A stretch of 64,000 nt of DNA from Opisthorchis felineus (taxonomy: Eukaryota; Platyhelminthes; Trematoda; Opisthorchiida; Opisthorchiidae), in assembly GCA_004794785.1 (NCBI GenBank), contig SJOL01001151.1, positions 1 to 64,000 of the forward strand. The letters run 5' to 3'. Below are positions 27,101 through 42,100 of this stretch, one piece after another. The stretch's first letter is position 1; every line of letters begins with the position of its first letter. The position numbers and the translations under genes were made by a program. The notes beneath the pieces were generated by a model. It saw nothing but the letters and a program-made list of their open reading frames with translations. It was not told the origin of the DNA and ran no database searches.

Positions 27101-30100
27101 AGGCCACTTCATTGCTTTAGTAATCCTCTTGAGTCACCAAACACACGTGGCAGATATATAGTCCATTGTCAAGTGCAATGAACAGGCATGAAGTAGTCAT
27201 GATTATCTCGCACGTGACATACAACTCTTTGCGGAAGTTGGGAAATCACGCAGTAGATCCGTAGGTCGATTTTGATCCCTACTCTTTAGAAGATGCTTCC
27301 GTTCACAGGAGCATCGAGTTGGAGCGTTCGGAAAAATTGCTAATCTAGAAATGATGAGTAGACTCAACCAAACACCTCTACTTCACTGCCACACTATGCG
27401 CAACCGAAACTGCAACCTTGAGGAGGAAGATCCTCCGAAAATCATTCTTCCTGGTTAACTTTTGTCGAAGAACATCATTGCCTGTCTGAAATCAAAGCCA
27501 TCTCCCACGGTTGGTAACCATGTCCTAGTGAAAGAGGTTTCAAGAGATTTGGCTATCGGCTGCATCAGTCACGGACAGCGCCACATTGCCAAGCATCTGA
27601 ACTCGGATCTGAATGCATCATAATGGATTATCGCAAATGGGATGACTAGAATCAAGGACAGTGGTAACATGATGGAATATTGCGCCGTCCTGTGGAGAAA
27701 ATCGTAAGCAACACTTCAAACTGTTGCTACAGACACCAGTGCATTTTCTCTAGTCGGCACATGTTTCTCTCACTCTTTCAACCTTTTGTTGAGTCTTTCG
27801 TAGCTTAGATTCTAGCTTCTGCTGCGAAGAAGTTCTTTTCTCGTCACTTCCACTATTCCTGGTGAACAAAGCGGTAGCAGTTAAACTATTGTATATGAGC
27901 TATACTTCTGAGACAGTGGTTGTCAAAGGTCTAAAGACGTCTCGGTTTCGCTGCTCGAAGAGGCCACGTCTCACAGCCGTACAGCAAAACAGACCGTCCT
28001 GTAGCCTGATACACACGCCCCTTGAGATTCGGGGATATGCAGCTTTGGCACCGTAGGTGTCTCAAGTTAGCAAACGCGACCCGAGCCTTAGAGATTCGTG
28101 CATTGACCTCATCTATCACACCACAATCGGAACTTCCAGGATAAATAAAACGCTTCGCAAATTCGAGTACCTCTCCTTGAATTGTAAGTTGCTTGTTCAG
28201 TAACCGCATGTCCAAAAGCCTGATCCTGCACTTTATGGGTGCAAAACGCATGACTTTGATCAGCTCATCCAAAAAACCTACGTCTCTTTCTGTTCTTCGA
28301 GGACGAGAACGATATCATCTGCGTATTCCAGGTTGATGAAGTTTTCTTTAGCAGGTATTTCAACACCATGGTTTTGAAGACCCTTAATCGTTCGCCCCAT
28401 TTCCTCCTCGATCGCGGACTCAACTTGGAATGAAGAGGGTGGGCATCCATGACGGTGGGCATCCATCCACTTGGTGTACAAAAGCCTTTGAAGACCTCCG
28501 TATACTTTCACACGCGCTTATGCCCTAAGCAGTTTATTGCCAATCCACTCTGCACCCAGCATATTCAGCTGATGTAGTGGGTTGTCTAGGTTCTCGTGAA
28601 TCGTATCTTTTTTATAAGCGCCTAGTGTTGTTCTCCTTGTCTCCACCGTTAGGCTCACAAGCGCTGCTCCGATCTTGTGCCAGATGACTGTCCACCGGAT
28701 GTCAATCAAATGAAACGCGTGTTCGGCGTGGATTTGACAAGTCTTACGTTGGCTGAACGAAAGTGAGTGCCATTACTAATCTGTATTTCGAGCCTGAAAT
28801 TTTTTATTTCTTCTGGACGACATTTGTGGTTCCCACCGCTACAAATTTCTTTCCAAAAGAAATCCATATACTAAGTAGCAGTTTGCTGTTTTATCGCTAT
28901 TCTTACTTCAAGCGTGAACGCCAAACTTATCAAGTGTGATCTGCGGACAGTTCTCTGTTGCATTGTTGGGCCACCAGAAAGGTATCCTGGCTAACTCAGT
29001 TGTTTTCCTATCCTAGTACGGGTTGATCACGCTGCCGAACAGCCTATTGAATATTATTCAACTAATAATTATAAGGTCGCGGTTTCGAATCCTCCTAGAG
29101 TTTCGTAGGGGGTGTACCTTTGAGAGTCAAACAACTGTGTCGTGTTTTTCAGGCTTTCAGTTGACTTCACGTGCAGGATGGAATCTAAACCCTGGAAAGT
29201 AATCGCGTTTTCATTTGTTTCTCAGCAACTCTGTATCAATCAACTGTAACATTTTTTAATAAAATAAAGCAAATAGAACTGAATCTCTGTCATAGCGGTG
29301 TAGTGATGTATACATATTGATCCTCATACTGCTTGTTGAACACAGCACAATATTCCGCTTTTTTGTGTTGGTAAAGATCAACACATACTGCACGTGATCC
29401 TGGTAACATAAACAAATACCACTGATTCTTACTTCATAAAACTGGTAGGTTAATTCTCAGTGTAAAATCTGTTGGACGTTCCAAAGTCTCGGTCGTTGAT
29501 TGTCGGAACTGCTTTGGTGTCTTGCAAAGCGGTTGTTTCACACTACACCCACGAGATCTGTGCACGTGCTGGAAGCGAAAAGTTGCAACTGCATGCTTCA
29601 TACCTAGCTGGGAACCGTTTTACCGTGTATCTTTTCATGTTATACATTTTGGAGCCGTAGGATATCGAATATTCAGAATCCACTGAGGAACATGTACCCC
29701 GTGATCCCCATGATCACATTGTCGACATGCTTCTAAGCTATTTTCCGATTCCGTATTGAAAGCATACTTTTAAAGATACATGGTGCCGGGGTTTGAACCC
29801 CGGACACTGCTCCAGCAGCGCACGCTGGACGCTTCTTAATTATCACATCTGAACAGGCAAACGTATTCACGCTTTATCAATGTGATTGGCGGAAATACTC
29901 ACACCTCGGATGTCAGATGTCCCGAGTTCAAACCCCGGTACGGCCAAGGGTATGAACTACTGGTGGGCTCCAATGCTTTGGTGTAGAATAAATGCACCAG
30001 GACAGGATAAGGACGGTTCAAATAAGAGTGATGTGGACGTGAATTTTACAAATCTCGCAACCACCTAAAAAGGTTCACATCAAATGATTACCCGAAACCC

Positions 30101-33100
30101 TACTAACATCTTTCCCGCCGTTACCAGATACTGTCTTCACACGTCTTATCTATAAATTACCGGACACTAATACACCATAATCTACCACTGTGACCATGCG
30201 CTCTTCTGGTGTGGCTTTTCCATAAACTTTCTGAGGGCCTCACAAGCGGTGGTCCACTGGTTTAGCGGTTGAGAAGCCCACAGATCCTCAACCGAAACAA
30301 ATCTACTGGAGTCATCTTGGAATAAATTTCAACCACTGCAGTATTGGATAACAGCTCCTATTTGGAATGCCATCGCCAAATTTTTGCTTTACATCTGGAA
30401 TTTCTTCTACGACAAGATGTATCGGGTTTCACTCAAGCTTTTGCTGTTCTGAAACACAGTCTATTATCACACGTCAAGTGCAAATTAGTGTGCATGCCGA
30501 CCAAAATGGCCCGCTGGACGCGGAAGGCTAGGGGCCTTGAAGAAGTGCATAATGCACGGCAACTTTGAGCACCAGTGCTCGTGGCCCTGGATGCTTTGTG
30601 GTGATCCGTGAAGCACTGACTCGAGAGTAACAAGCCGGCTTGCGGCCTAGTAGAGATTCCGTTGAACATATCTTCATCCTCTCTCAGGTGTTCGAACAAC
30701 GAATCACTTATAAGCGACCCACAATCTTGGTGTTTTTTTAGAATTCCAGTTCTTGATCGGTCTGTTCTCCCTAGCACACGCGCTCAGCAAGGAATGCCCC
30801 GGCATTTTGTGAATATACTGGGTTATTTGTATTCGCATACTTCAGGGCGTATGAATATACGGAGCGCACCCACAGTGGGTAAGGTTGCGCCCTTGGACCT
30901 GCAGTCATGAAACACGCCCGCGGTGAACAACTGGAATCCACTGCGGTCTACTGACTGTATATGAGAATGTTTTTGGTGGTAAAACAATCGTCTCACTGTT
31001 CCTCTATCAGAAGAAATTAACTGGAAAACAGCCGAATCTTCCTCTGTCTGAGAACATTTCATACGCCAGTCCATTGACTTTGTCGATCTGCTTACAATTC
31101 TTACCAGCGGATACAGCAAATTGGAGAAAAACAGAACCGAAATGGGACGGGCGTTAGTCACTTTATGGGTATCATGCGTTGGGAAATTTTTTTAGTGTTG
31201 GGTGTGTATAAGTGACCTTCAACGCAATAGGATTTATACTGAATATACAAAGTTCTGCAGACTGCGACTTTAGTAGGGCAGTCGTTCTGGGAAATGCACT
31301 GTGTGACAGGAACGTTCTATCAGCGACAGTTTTTAACTTAGCACATCCCAGCCCAATTCACCACCATGATAGTTTTCGAAACCGACGCTATTGATTGAAT
31401 TTCTGAACGACAGTTGTTTAGAACTCTCGTGGTCACGCACGCTCATAGAGTATGCCAGTGAGCTAAAAGCGGTGGCATGTGACGATTAAAACGAGCATAA
31501 ATTACACGTGTATGGCCTCCACACTATGAAAAATCCATTGACTGAACAGCAGTTATTCCATTGAACTGCCACAAGCAGACGCTGGCGAACTAACCGGATT
31601 TCACCGATTACCCTAGTTCACCTCACAACAAAGGCATGTCGTGAAAAGTTTGTAGGGGCCTGTGTTGGAAGGTTTTTCATCTGTGGATAGGGAGGCTACC
31701 TAAGACCGGCATATTTAACTACAGAGTACATTGGCTGGGTTCTTCTTTATCCACACAACTAGTAACAAGTGCTTTTCAACACGATTTCTCATAAGAAAAC
31801 TGGTCAGCATTGCACATCACTCTGTGGAGTTTATCCAGAATTTGAGTAAACCTTTTTGGGATACCTCGTTAGGTAACCATAACCCGAATGGGAGGCCTAA
31901 ATCTACCGAACCTGGTGAGGTAGCGTGATTGGTTATAGGATTTGTGGGACAGTGGTCTAAGGGTAACCATCTAGCGCAGGAACCCTATGATGTTCACAAC
32001 AGTCTTGCTGTAACTACTCTTGAATCTCCTTAGCCAATCGGAGTGTATATTTCCTCGAATTGCTAGAAACATCTCAGTGTACTTATCTTTTGGTCCCTTC
32101 CTCGTTGCTTTATAACCAAACGGCGTTGATGTGCCTCCCGTACTTCAGTCTCCAGCTTTCCTCAGGTAGCATTTGTCATTCTAGAGGGAGAACTGGCATC
32201 AGCCAACGGACTTCCTGCAATCCTTGAATCAAACATTAGACTATGCAACTGATAATTGGTTTTTTGGACCTGGGTCTATTCTTCTGTATCAAAGCCACGG
32301 GTTCATTTTTAGGAAACAATTTAGGACACTATCTCACTTGCTAGTCACCCTATCGCATTGCCTAAACTTGGTTGGCCTGCCGTACTCATGAAATCCAATA
32401 CACTAAACTTTCCGAACACACCTAACATCTTACAGCTTTTTTGTCTCAGAACTTCTTTGTGGGCACATCGACAGGATTGCAAGCTTATGCATCTTAGGTC
32501 CGTACAGTGTACAGCGCATCTTGTTACAGCTGTTTCTGTTTTTTTTTTCCTGTGGTTTCTATCCTGTTTTGGAGGAAGTAAACAAGCGAATCTCTGTTAA
32601 CCGTATGCATACATAGGCAGTGTCTCATGCGTTCGCATGCATGCCGAAGATTACTTCGGCTCCACCTAACCTGCGATGCAGACGAATCAATCACACCTTA
32701 ACAGCATACCTACAAAAGGAATCCCTGTTCCCGTCTCGACTAAGGGTAGTAGATTTATAGCTTATTCTTTGTTTTACCCGGGGAAAGAATTTATTGTGCA
32801 CACAAGTTAACTTTTTGTCAGTCTGCGGGCGTCTTTTCTCTATGCGCACTGTGTCAGGTTTCTCTTTTTGACGTGTGAACATCATCTTTAGCGTGTTTTC
32901 ACATTTTCAGACCCTTGGGTCTGAATCACGTGAGTCTCATCCGGGTACCTAAGTCCTCGAAGACTCTGTATATGGTCGAGAACACATGGTTCCCACCAGC
33001 CAAACCATCGTTAGGCTGTTGTTCGGTTAACGTCTCCACTGTTCAATCAAATACTGTCTTTTTCTGCGGTCAGTACAAGTTTTTTTCAAAATATGCGTGG

Positions 33101-36100
33101 ATTACGTTTACGTAACTCCAAATTTCACACTAGATTTGTCAGTAAGCTCGAAGAAACGATGATGTGGTACTCTATTCACTGGTTGTCCATGTTGCGGCTA
33201 ATTTTAGTTTCCTCAAGGGTCAACAGCCTACCCATAGCTATTGTTATTCTATTCTTTAGCACTACCGAGCGCCGAGTCATCGGGCGTTACTTTGCTTGGT
33301 ACGGGGAACCTGAATTTAACTGGTTTTGTGTCAACATGAGTTGGAAGGTTATGAAAGTTTGGGTTGAAACACGCATATCCTACCATCCAGATAGTTGTCA
33401 TTGGTTATCAAAATACCGTCAGGTTATCCATTATCCCAATGACCGTAGGCTAATGGGTGGTCCGTGGGAACATTTACACGCTGCCACAATGGGGGAGCTG
33501 CGGTATTACGATGAGAGTTAATGAGATTGACGGATGGTACCACACGGTCCGCTGTCGTCAGTACAGGTGTGGGCCACACTACTGTACAGCCACCTGTCCT
33601 AGAGTTTGACCTATCCTCAAGTTAGCAAACAAAGTGCACAATCCCATTTAGCTTCCCTTGCTGCCACTGAAGTTCTGTGTTCGCCCAATCAACGTGTAAA
33701 GGTATTCACTGTATGTAGATTGATGACTGTGGTACGTTACAACATTCTAGCTTTCTCGTAACGTAATTATTGAACTTTCTTTGGAATTTAGGTTCAAGTT
33801 TCTGACTCCATATGTACTCAGCAGTTCACCTCATTCGACCTCATTTGCGTGATGGTCAACTCCTTGTCTATCGGCCATAATTATAAGCATTGACTAAAAA
33901 TAAATGGGTTCAGGCAACTGGTGACTAAACCTTGTTTCGTTCGGTGGTCACGTTGCTTGTCCGTATGTGCCTTGCATTAATTCGCTTGTGCAAGAGCTCA
34001 GAACACGTATAGAGCTTAGTTGGTCTGTTCGCCGAGTTTGGCAGTTCAGTTTTAAACGCTTCTTCACAATCCAGGTGAGATTGCCAGTGAATTGACGATG
34101 TCACCTCGATTGGTGATGAAACGTTTGCAATCCGACTGCAAAGCTCGGCGAGCAGACCAATAACTAAGCAGCGCACCTGAGCTACTTAAATTCTCAACCT
34201 CACTTTCTCTGTTGAGGTAAAACGGACGACAAACTTGTAGGATATCAACACATTAAACGCAACTGGCCTACATAACCTCGGTTGTTATGCCGAAGTTTTA
34301 TTATACTGCTCACTCCTTTCAAGTGCACTGAATAATTTCCAGTTAACAAGCGGTCACAAAATTTCTACATTTTTATATCCACGACACTGCACAATTACAC
34401 ATCAATGGGGACGTGTTTCTTAGCGATCTCGGTCAACAGGATATGGGTAGGAATGGAGCGGGCCCCGCAGTTCATGCAAGATAGTTATGAGCAGGTTTCT
34501 GTCTTGTCTAATTTCATGGTGAACTTGGTGGACAGATGGGAGAGGCACTCTAAAAGACTCTGTCTTCGAACAAGGTGATTGATGTATCACACTTAAGGTC
34601 TTCGATGCCAATGAGCACTTCAGCTAGAAGGAATAAGGAACAACACGATTTCACTGTTGACAGGCTAATTCCGAATTTGGATAAACAACAGGTTCGAGGG
34701 GTAGTCCCTTTGTGATGGGAGAGGTAGCTTCACTGGTTGGTATGACATTCTGGTGTTGACGGAATTATCGGGCTGAGTTCCTCACAGTAGCACTAGAGCC
34801 TGCAGTGATGGAGAACAATGTGGGAGTTATAAGAACTTGTGATACTTGTAATGGGGGGGGGTCGTAGACGTAACTACATTGTTGCACCAAAAGCCTGCAT
34901 TAACAGTCTGTTTACCTTCCTAAAAGATCGGAAGTCGATACACGCGTCCTACTTGACTATATCCTGGCTCCCATATAAAACTTTCACAGCCTTTGTGGGG
35001 CCATCACACAGTCTCGGTATAGAGCCCGCGGACAACTTTCGAGTTAACTATGAGACGCCACTTTCTTATTTTGAATTGAAGTTTTTGGTTTTATGTATAC
35101 TTGGAGTTGCGCTGAAGTCCCCATCAAGGAGCATATGTGTAATACGGCACATTCACACTGACATGCCTTGCTTATCTGACACCAAGAACCTTTTAGTTAT
35201 GTTGCCTGACAGTTACTCTATCCCATCCCCTCCCCGCCCACTTGACATCTTTGCTTGCGTTACCATGTTTCCGAGCGTCGAAACTAAAAGTTAATCATTC
35301 GATGGTGCGTAATTCTTCATGCGGATGCAGCGGTAACGAAATCACACACGGAGGACGGGAACGGTTGTCTAATGTGTGATGCGTAACCACAGCCCACGCA
35401 CGTAGCAATCAACGATGGTTGTGTGAACATCCTATCTGTAATATCACTTCTTCACTAGCCGACAGTGACTCAGCTGTTTTCTGGATGAGTTTAAATTGGT
35501 TTGATGCACCACAGTGTGCAAAACGAACGAATAGCAATCTCTTAAGGATGTCTTACTCACTCATTGGCTGATTTACTCAGACGTTGCTTAGATTAGTTGA
35601 CCTAAGATTTGCTACAGCGGAAACACTTATCGATTTCAGTTTTGCAACGACACTATGAAGACGACGAGTTAAAAGAGTACTTAACGAAACAAGACGTGCA
35701 AGGGAGCATATTCTGTCCAAGGAACTTAACCATTGAGCTGAGATGCTCAGCTTTCGAATGTAACTGTGCGAACGTAGTCGCGTTGCCTATGCATATGGAA
35801 AGCTCCAGATAGCCGAGGTTTGTGGCCTGAGCTCCTGTTACGCGGTTTGGATCCATCCCTCACATTTCCATTTTTCTTGTTTGAGCTCGGTTAACCTGGT
35901 AATATTTCAGTTCCAGTGTTTCCTTCGAGTAGCTTAGCAACTGTGCCAGACGTAATTCGTGGACCAGAAACGATCCCGTATTCATCTCGCGAAAATGCAT
36001 TAAACTAACTCGGACATTTATACGTTGCAAAAAGCAGCGACCAACTTCGCGCTGTCCCCACGTAGGACTGAGTGGACTACTTAATTGAAGGAAGTAACTG

Positions 36101-39100
36101 CGAAACCCTTTAAATTGCTCGAGCAATGCTGTGAGATGCTTCCCTCACCCATAGTTTATGTGCTTCAGTGAGGAGTTTTACTGCCTACAGTTTGTCAGGC
36201 GTTTATTTTCTGTAAAGGGCTATTTCCTTGGGTTGCATACATTTCCGCGCGAAGTGCTAATGGTAGACGATCCAAAAGCACTTTATTGCATTCGAGCCCT
36301 ATTACGGTCTGTGTTCGAAATTCTGTACACACTGCTCCCTGCAAACCTCTCTTTCCATTTTCAAAGCTTTGGCTTTAGTAAATTAGACTAACCCAGTGTT
36401 CTGCACTGATATCACGATCACTCTTCAGAACGGGGCTTGTTCTTTTTACAAGCTCACTGGAACGTAAGGTTTTCTGCACCAAGTTTTCCGTATCATTTCA
36501 CTCTGCTAGCACATTTTCCAAAGGCTGTTTGGCAGCTGAACATCAGTATTTTCTACTGACGTATCGTTGTGCATGTTGTTGATGATGACCATACTGATGG
36601 TGGTCAACTCACGGGATGTCTACGCCCGTTCGCCGTCTTAGTCATTAATCTGGGAATCAGTTCCTGCGGACTTGAGGCGAGTGGGCCTGATTTGACGTAA
36701 TACTCCTTGTTCGATTTTGAGAAGCACATTTTGCGTGGGTTCAAAACGTAGTTTGTCTGATTGGTTTGATCCCAATGTCCATTGTTTTTCCTACATTCCA
36801 AGCTTACCGCGTATTGCCTGATAGGATGGGTGTAGAAATGTGACCTGGCTCCACAACAGTTTTTTTATTTATGATTATCTGAATCTAAACATGAGGGATC
36901 CACAAGCTAGTCAGGTTATTTTGCCGTGGACAGTTTCCGGTCTTGAACTACTATACAATTATCTTGCTGGGCGAGTATTGTGGTGACCAGCTAAGGAACT
37001 CAACTCCTTGCTTCGAGTGCACAATCTTCTATTGTATTCTGCTCTGGAATGGATTTCAATCGAACACCTACGGTCTTGGACAGTCCAGCCAACCTAATGA
37101 ACAATGAAAACGACGTTGAACCAGCGATGTAACTGAAGATAATAGAGTTGTCACCTGCTTCGCCGAACTGCCGAATTTCGCTTATCGGAATTGGGGAACA
37201 GGAGGTCTGGTGCAGTAGGAGTTAGCACCTGCAATAGCCTGACAGCCATTGGTTGGTAGTTATTTTCAAATAGGTTGCTCCGTCCGAAGAAGCGTGCCCG
37301 CTTAATGAGATTATTGTCGCCTAAACCACATGAATGTTTGTCACGACCGCTAAACAAGCCATTTTCTCTACCTAGCAATTCCACTGATGATTCAATCATG
37401 TTAACAGCACCACTAGATTTACATTGCTTGTTTTTTTTTCGTACTCTCTACTGGAATCGACTAGACAGCTTGATCTCCCGTCTAATTCGGGTTATCAACA
37501 CATCATACGTTAGTCCGAATAGCCGTTTGATTTCCATCTTAATCTCCACTTTGCCTTTATGCTCGAACGGTCCACTGAAAGCAGCTGGGACACAGAAAGG
37601 CATGTGAGTGTGGTTCTCACCTTAGCTGGCGAATCTCACCTTTCTCTTCTGCTGCCAGTTGTGCTGCTGCAGTCCTAGCTTTCGACTTTCTCATTTTGCC
37701 AGTGGTCACTGCATTTGGCATGAGGCCTTACATTTGGTTCATATGCATCATTTTATCTTGAACACGATCACTAGATCAACGTTTGACGTAAATTACAGAC
37801 ACTCCCGCACTCCCGGTATGAAACGGCCAATTTGGGGAAAATTTCTTCTTAGACCTCCTGTGGTGCTTGTCTGCACGTTGAATCTACCCATGATCACTTT
37901 CGATCAACACACACTCATTATGCCTTAGTTCTACCGCGTCGTTTCTCTCTGTGCAGCTGTAAAGCTAATCGCTGTCTGATTTTCTTGTCCGTTCGCCATA
38001 GCCTCTTTCATATTTGAGTATGCAGGCACGCAGGTGTGAGCTCTGGAGATTGTCTTTCCATCCCGCGCTTATCTTCGGTTACTCTGCATTCACCCGTCAA
38101 TCCTCCTTGGCATTAAGGTTTTTCCTCTCCTTACACTCCCTGCTCACCTGACAAGTGCTCTAATTATGTGATTTCATATGCAGTTACTTGAGTTATTCTT
38201 AAACCAAACCTCTAGTATCATTTTGATCTCTCTTAGTGCGGATCATGGTGGTATTGTCGTTATTGCTCGAATGGAATCACTGTTCATTATTTTGTGTACT
38301 ATTTCTATCCGGGTACTCCACAATGCAGATAATAACCCATTTACGTTTAGCTACGCTTCACGAAAACTAGTGTTTGCTGGCCTATGTCGCGATACACCTA
38401 TTTCGTCGTATTTCAATCGATTCTGCTCCTATTAGCTACACTTGTCAGTTTTCTGCATTTCTGCTCAGTCATGCGCGTATGTTTTTATATGTGAATACTG
38501 AGTATGTTGGTTACACACTACGGACGCATCTCCAGTGCATTGTCATACATGTGTTGGGGTATGGTGTACCATAATCTTTGAATGTTCTGAGGTCACTGAT
38601 TTTTTTAGTTGGCACGATTGATTGTTTTCGTGTTGACAACTCACCATGAAGACCATCGGATGTGTAATGGTAATAAGGAAATAGCGCATTTGTGTAGAAT
38701 AGTGTGAACTTTCCGGACTCTTCTGGTTAGGAATTGACATATGAATTCACGAACCTGTTTTGTTGACTGTCATTCTTGGCAATCTGCCAGGGTTTCTTAT
38801 TTGGAAGGGAAGCGGAAGTAAATAGACTATCAGGAAAGACTCAACATTGTAATTCCGCCACTGTGTGACAAAACCTCATAGTGAAAACTGTGCATTCGGG
38901 TGAGTTTAGATGAACTGATCCATCATGTGTTCTCTTTGAAGGAATGAAATTCCCGTAATGCAGCCAACCGCAGTGTCGTCAGTGTGTTAGATCAGAGACC
39001 CGCTTAAGTTCTAAGGGTCTTGTGTAAGGAATGAATAGAACCGGCGACAAAACAGCTCCTTGAAGCACGTCTCCATCGTTGGTGAGACTGACATCTTTTC

Positions 39101-42100
39101 AGCAGCCAGTGTACCGCTTTCGGTCGGTGTAGCATCTGCTTGATGGGAAGAGAGGATGGCTGTTTCGTACGCGCTGAGCTGGGCAACTGCTGACTTGATA
39201 TAGTAGTACGCGAGTATATAAGGAAAACAGCCGAGAAGTTTGTTGTTATGAAGACTTGAGCGGTTAATTTCCAGAATACGTTATATTTACGTCATTTCCA
39301 GTGGCACCTGTGATATCGCTGTTATTTTTGTGAACCTGATAGCTTCACTAGCTGTTCGTAACGCTTTTTCGTGAACTTTTCTGTCCTTTAGTGTTGTTCA
39401 AAAGTCCTGATTATGCGCATTGCCAGTTTAGAAATCCACCTGAAATGACTTCGGTCGTTCTTTCGTGTGATTTGCTGTGTTGCTTCACCGCATAGCAAGT
39501 GCCTACATGCGTTATAATAAGATTCGAACCTCACGGACCAACCACCGGCGGCTATGAACTTGATGTATTTTGTTTGACTGATTAACTCTGTTGCCTTCCG
39601 AATATTTTCTCAGAAATGGGCAGTAGCAAAGATAAAACATTTGAAGGTCCCTACATTCAGATTTCCACTACTTCCTTTGCTAAAACTGTCCTATTTTGCC
39701 GACTACATTATGGATCTGAGAGCTAGAAGTCTCCGTCTGCTTCGCGGTGTCCTTCATTGACGAACCACTTGTTTTCATTCCTATAGCTTTCCATCCGAAG
39801 GGAGAACCAACCTCTTTAAGACTTTCATCTACCACTATGACCAGCGGAGATTAGGTATGATTGTTCCAATCGAGAATTACAAACGAGCTGGCTTTTTCGC
39901 GTTGGAACTAACCGCCTTCAAAGCTCAGCACAGTGTGTAATTTTGGCCTAGATTAACAATCTGGCGCGTTTCCGCCCCTGAAGGTCAAGCCAAGAATAAC
40001 TGGCGAAGAAGCCTCGAACGTTACGTCTGGGCTGTCAACACACGCGCGCGCACACACGCAAATTTCGGTTTTGCCAGTGGTGGAAAAACCCTAATGTGAT
40101 TACGTCATGACACTTGCCTGATACAATGTGTGTTGGCTTGCGGTGTACTTAGCGTTTATCCGGTGATCCGTTTTTGTCGCAATAGAACACTCCATCGGCA
40201 CAATAACAGCCTCATCCAAATCACTTACCAGTTCACGAGTTAGGATAACAGGGATAGATGAACAACAGTCAGTTAGCAAATCACAGTCCTTTGGAGATGG
40301 GTTGTACTGGCCTCTTGAGATTGTGTTTAATGTCCCTTGTCCGGTTCAGTAGAGTGTTCCGGCAGTGAAGCATCAGTGTCAATACTGATGTCGCTCTCTC
40401 TGATGATGATGATCAGTGCTTCTAACTCTTGTTGGAGTTTCTACGTGGCGTCTATTGGGAATTAAGGGTTCTCCCTAAATCCGGGGTGTCTCTGATTGTG
40501 AAGATAACTTAGTGGTTTGCACAGAGGAACAGAGAGTTCTAAAGTAGTGCACCTCAAGACCAACGAGGATCACCGGTCAAACTTTCATCGTTTCAAGATT
40601 GACTTCAATGTTGACCGTTGACGGAAGAATTGTCATAATTGAGTTGTGAACCATGAACAGGGACACTGGCTGCCGCAGTTTCGTTTGCCGCTAATTTGGT
40701 AAAGAGAACAGTATTGCCACGCATTAAAGCCAGTATCTTATGTCGTTGGTGAACCCGAAAGCAGCAGTGGAGCTTTACTTTTGCGGATTGATTGACTTGG
40801 GTGATAAAGGGCATGGTTATTTCCAATCCATTTCCTGAGGTTCCATTCTCCACGAGAGTTCTGGGACGTTTTTAGCTTCACCACTGTTTGATGTTTGGAG
40901 GATCTGCGTGCACCGTCCTACTCAATGACTTATGGTTTAGGTTTTCCAGAATCAATCATGCTTTCTGAGCTCAACGATTTCCAGTGTTCATTTGTGCTAT
41001 GAACGTCATGAGGGTAAATGTTTGACACTGCTGTGCATCATTCGCGTGCTCATTACCCGTGCTTTGTTGTCCCGTTGCAGTGTTTGGGTTCAATCAGATC
41101 GATATCGCTGGGGTTTTATAGTACTCCGAAGATGATCGATTGTTTCCTTCGAGGGCCTGAAGAAAAGAAATTTGTCAGGCTTGCTCGGAACTAAGTTGTG
41201 TGCTCCCGGAATAACGACATTCTTGAGCCGCAGCTCTCCGATAGCTGGTAGCCACTTTATCCAGTTGGGTTTACTATTGGGTTCCACTTAGTAGTCACCA
41301 CATTTAATGGTGCGACTGGATGAAGTTCCTACGCTGTGTGTACCACGAGCTGTTGATCTGTTCCACAAGGTGCAATCATGCCAGGAAGGTCAAAGACGAG
41401 CAGCCAGAAGAAGAGCAGCGAGCTCCAGTACTGCGAATAACCATTATAGGAGGCTGTCTGGGGGCAAAGTTGCACTGTCCTCCGAGATAACAGTGCGAAG
41501 GCAGTAAGGTGTTTCCCCCAATCAACTAGTATGTCCTTGTTTATGGAAGCAGAGATGCCGCCTTACCTCGAGGAAAGACGGATTGGAAAAGGTCGGGTCT
41601 GAAAACACACTCCGATCGGCCAACAGTTGACGGTGACCGTCGGCCAATTATCCAGCGTGATCAGAATGGATTGAAAATTAATCAAGGGCCCGGTGCGGTT
41701 ACGGACGCATGTACTATGCACGAGGATGTTTGGAAGATGAATGGAATAGAATGAAACAAACTGTCCGAACCAACCGACTCGACGAGATGAACACTGGATA
41801 TTATCGAGGTCAGCAGAAATAGTAATTCCAGAAAAGTAGTATCAGAAAATCTCGTCCCCCGAAAGCGCACGCAGTCCCGTCAAACGCCGGATGATAAAGA
41901 GCCCGACGAATGACGGAACGCTGGTGGATTGCAAAGGCCCAAGAGATGGAAAAGGTGGTGGTTACACCTTGTATCAGTTGATTCCATCAGCCAGCTAGAA
42001 GAAGACCTGTCAGCGGAACAACAAATCCAGGCGGAATTCCAGCTAACTGGAAAGCTTGTCATATTTCGCCTACAGGTCTTCAACTTAACTTAAAAGGCGG

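Noticed and set aside
33093..33521. 142-codon open frame (+)
   Set aside because: No recognisable domain, no splice or family support, typical chance frame in non-coding DNA.
34839..35294. 151-codon open frame (+)
   Set aside because: No recognised domain, begins in a G-run, and lacks codon-like regularity.
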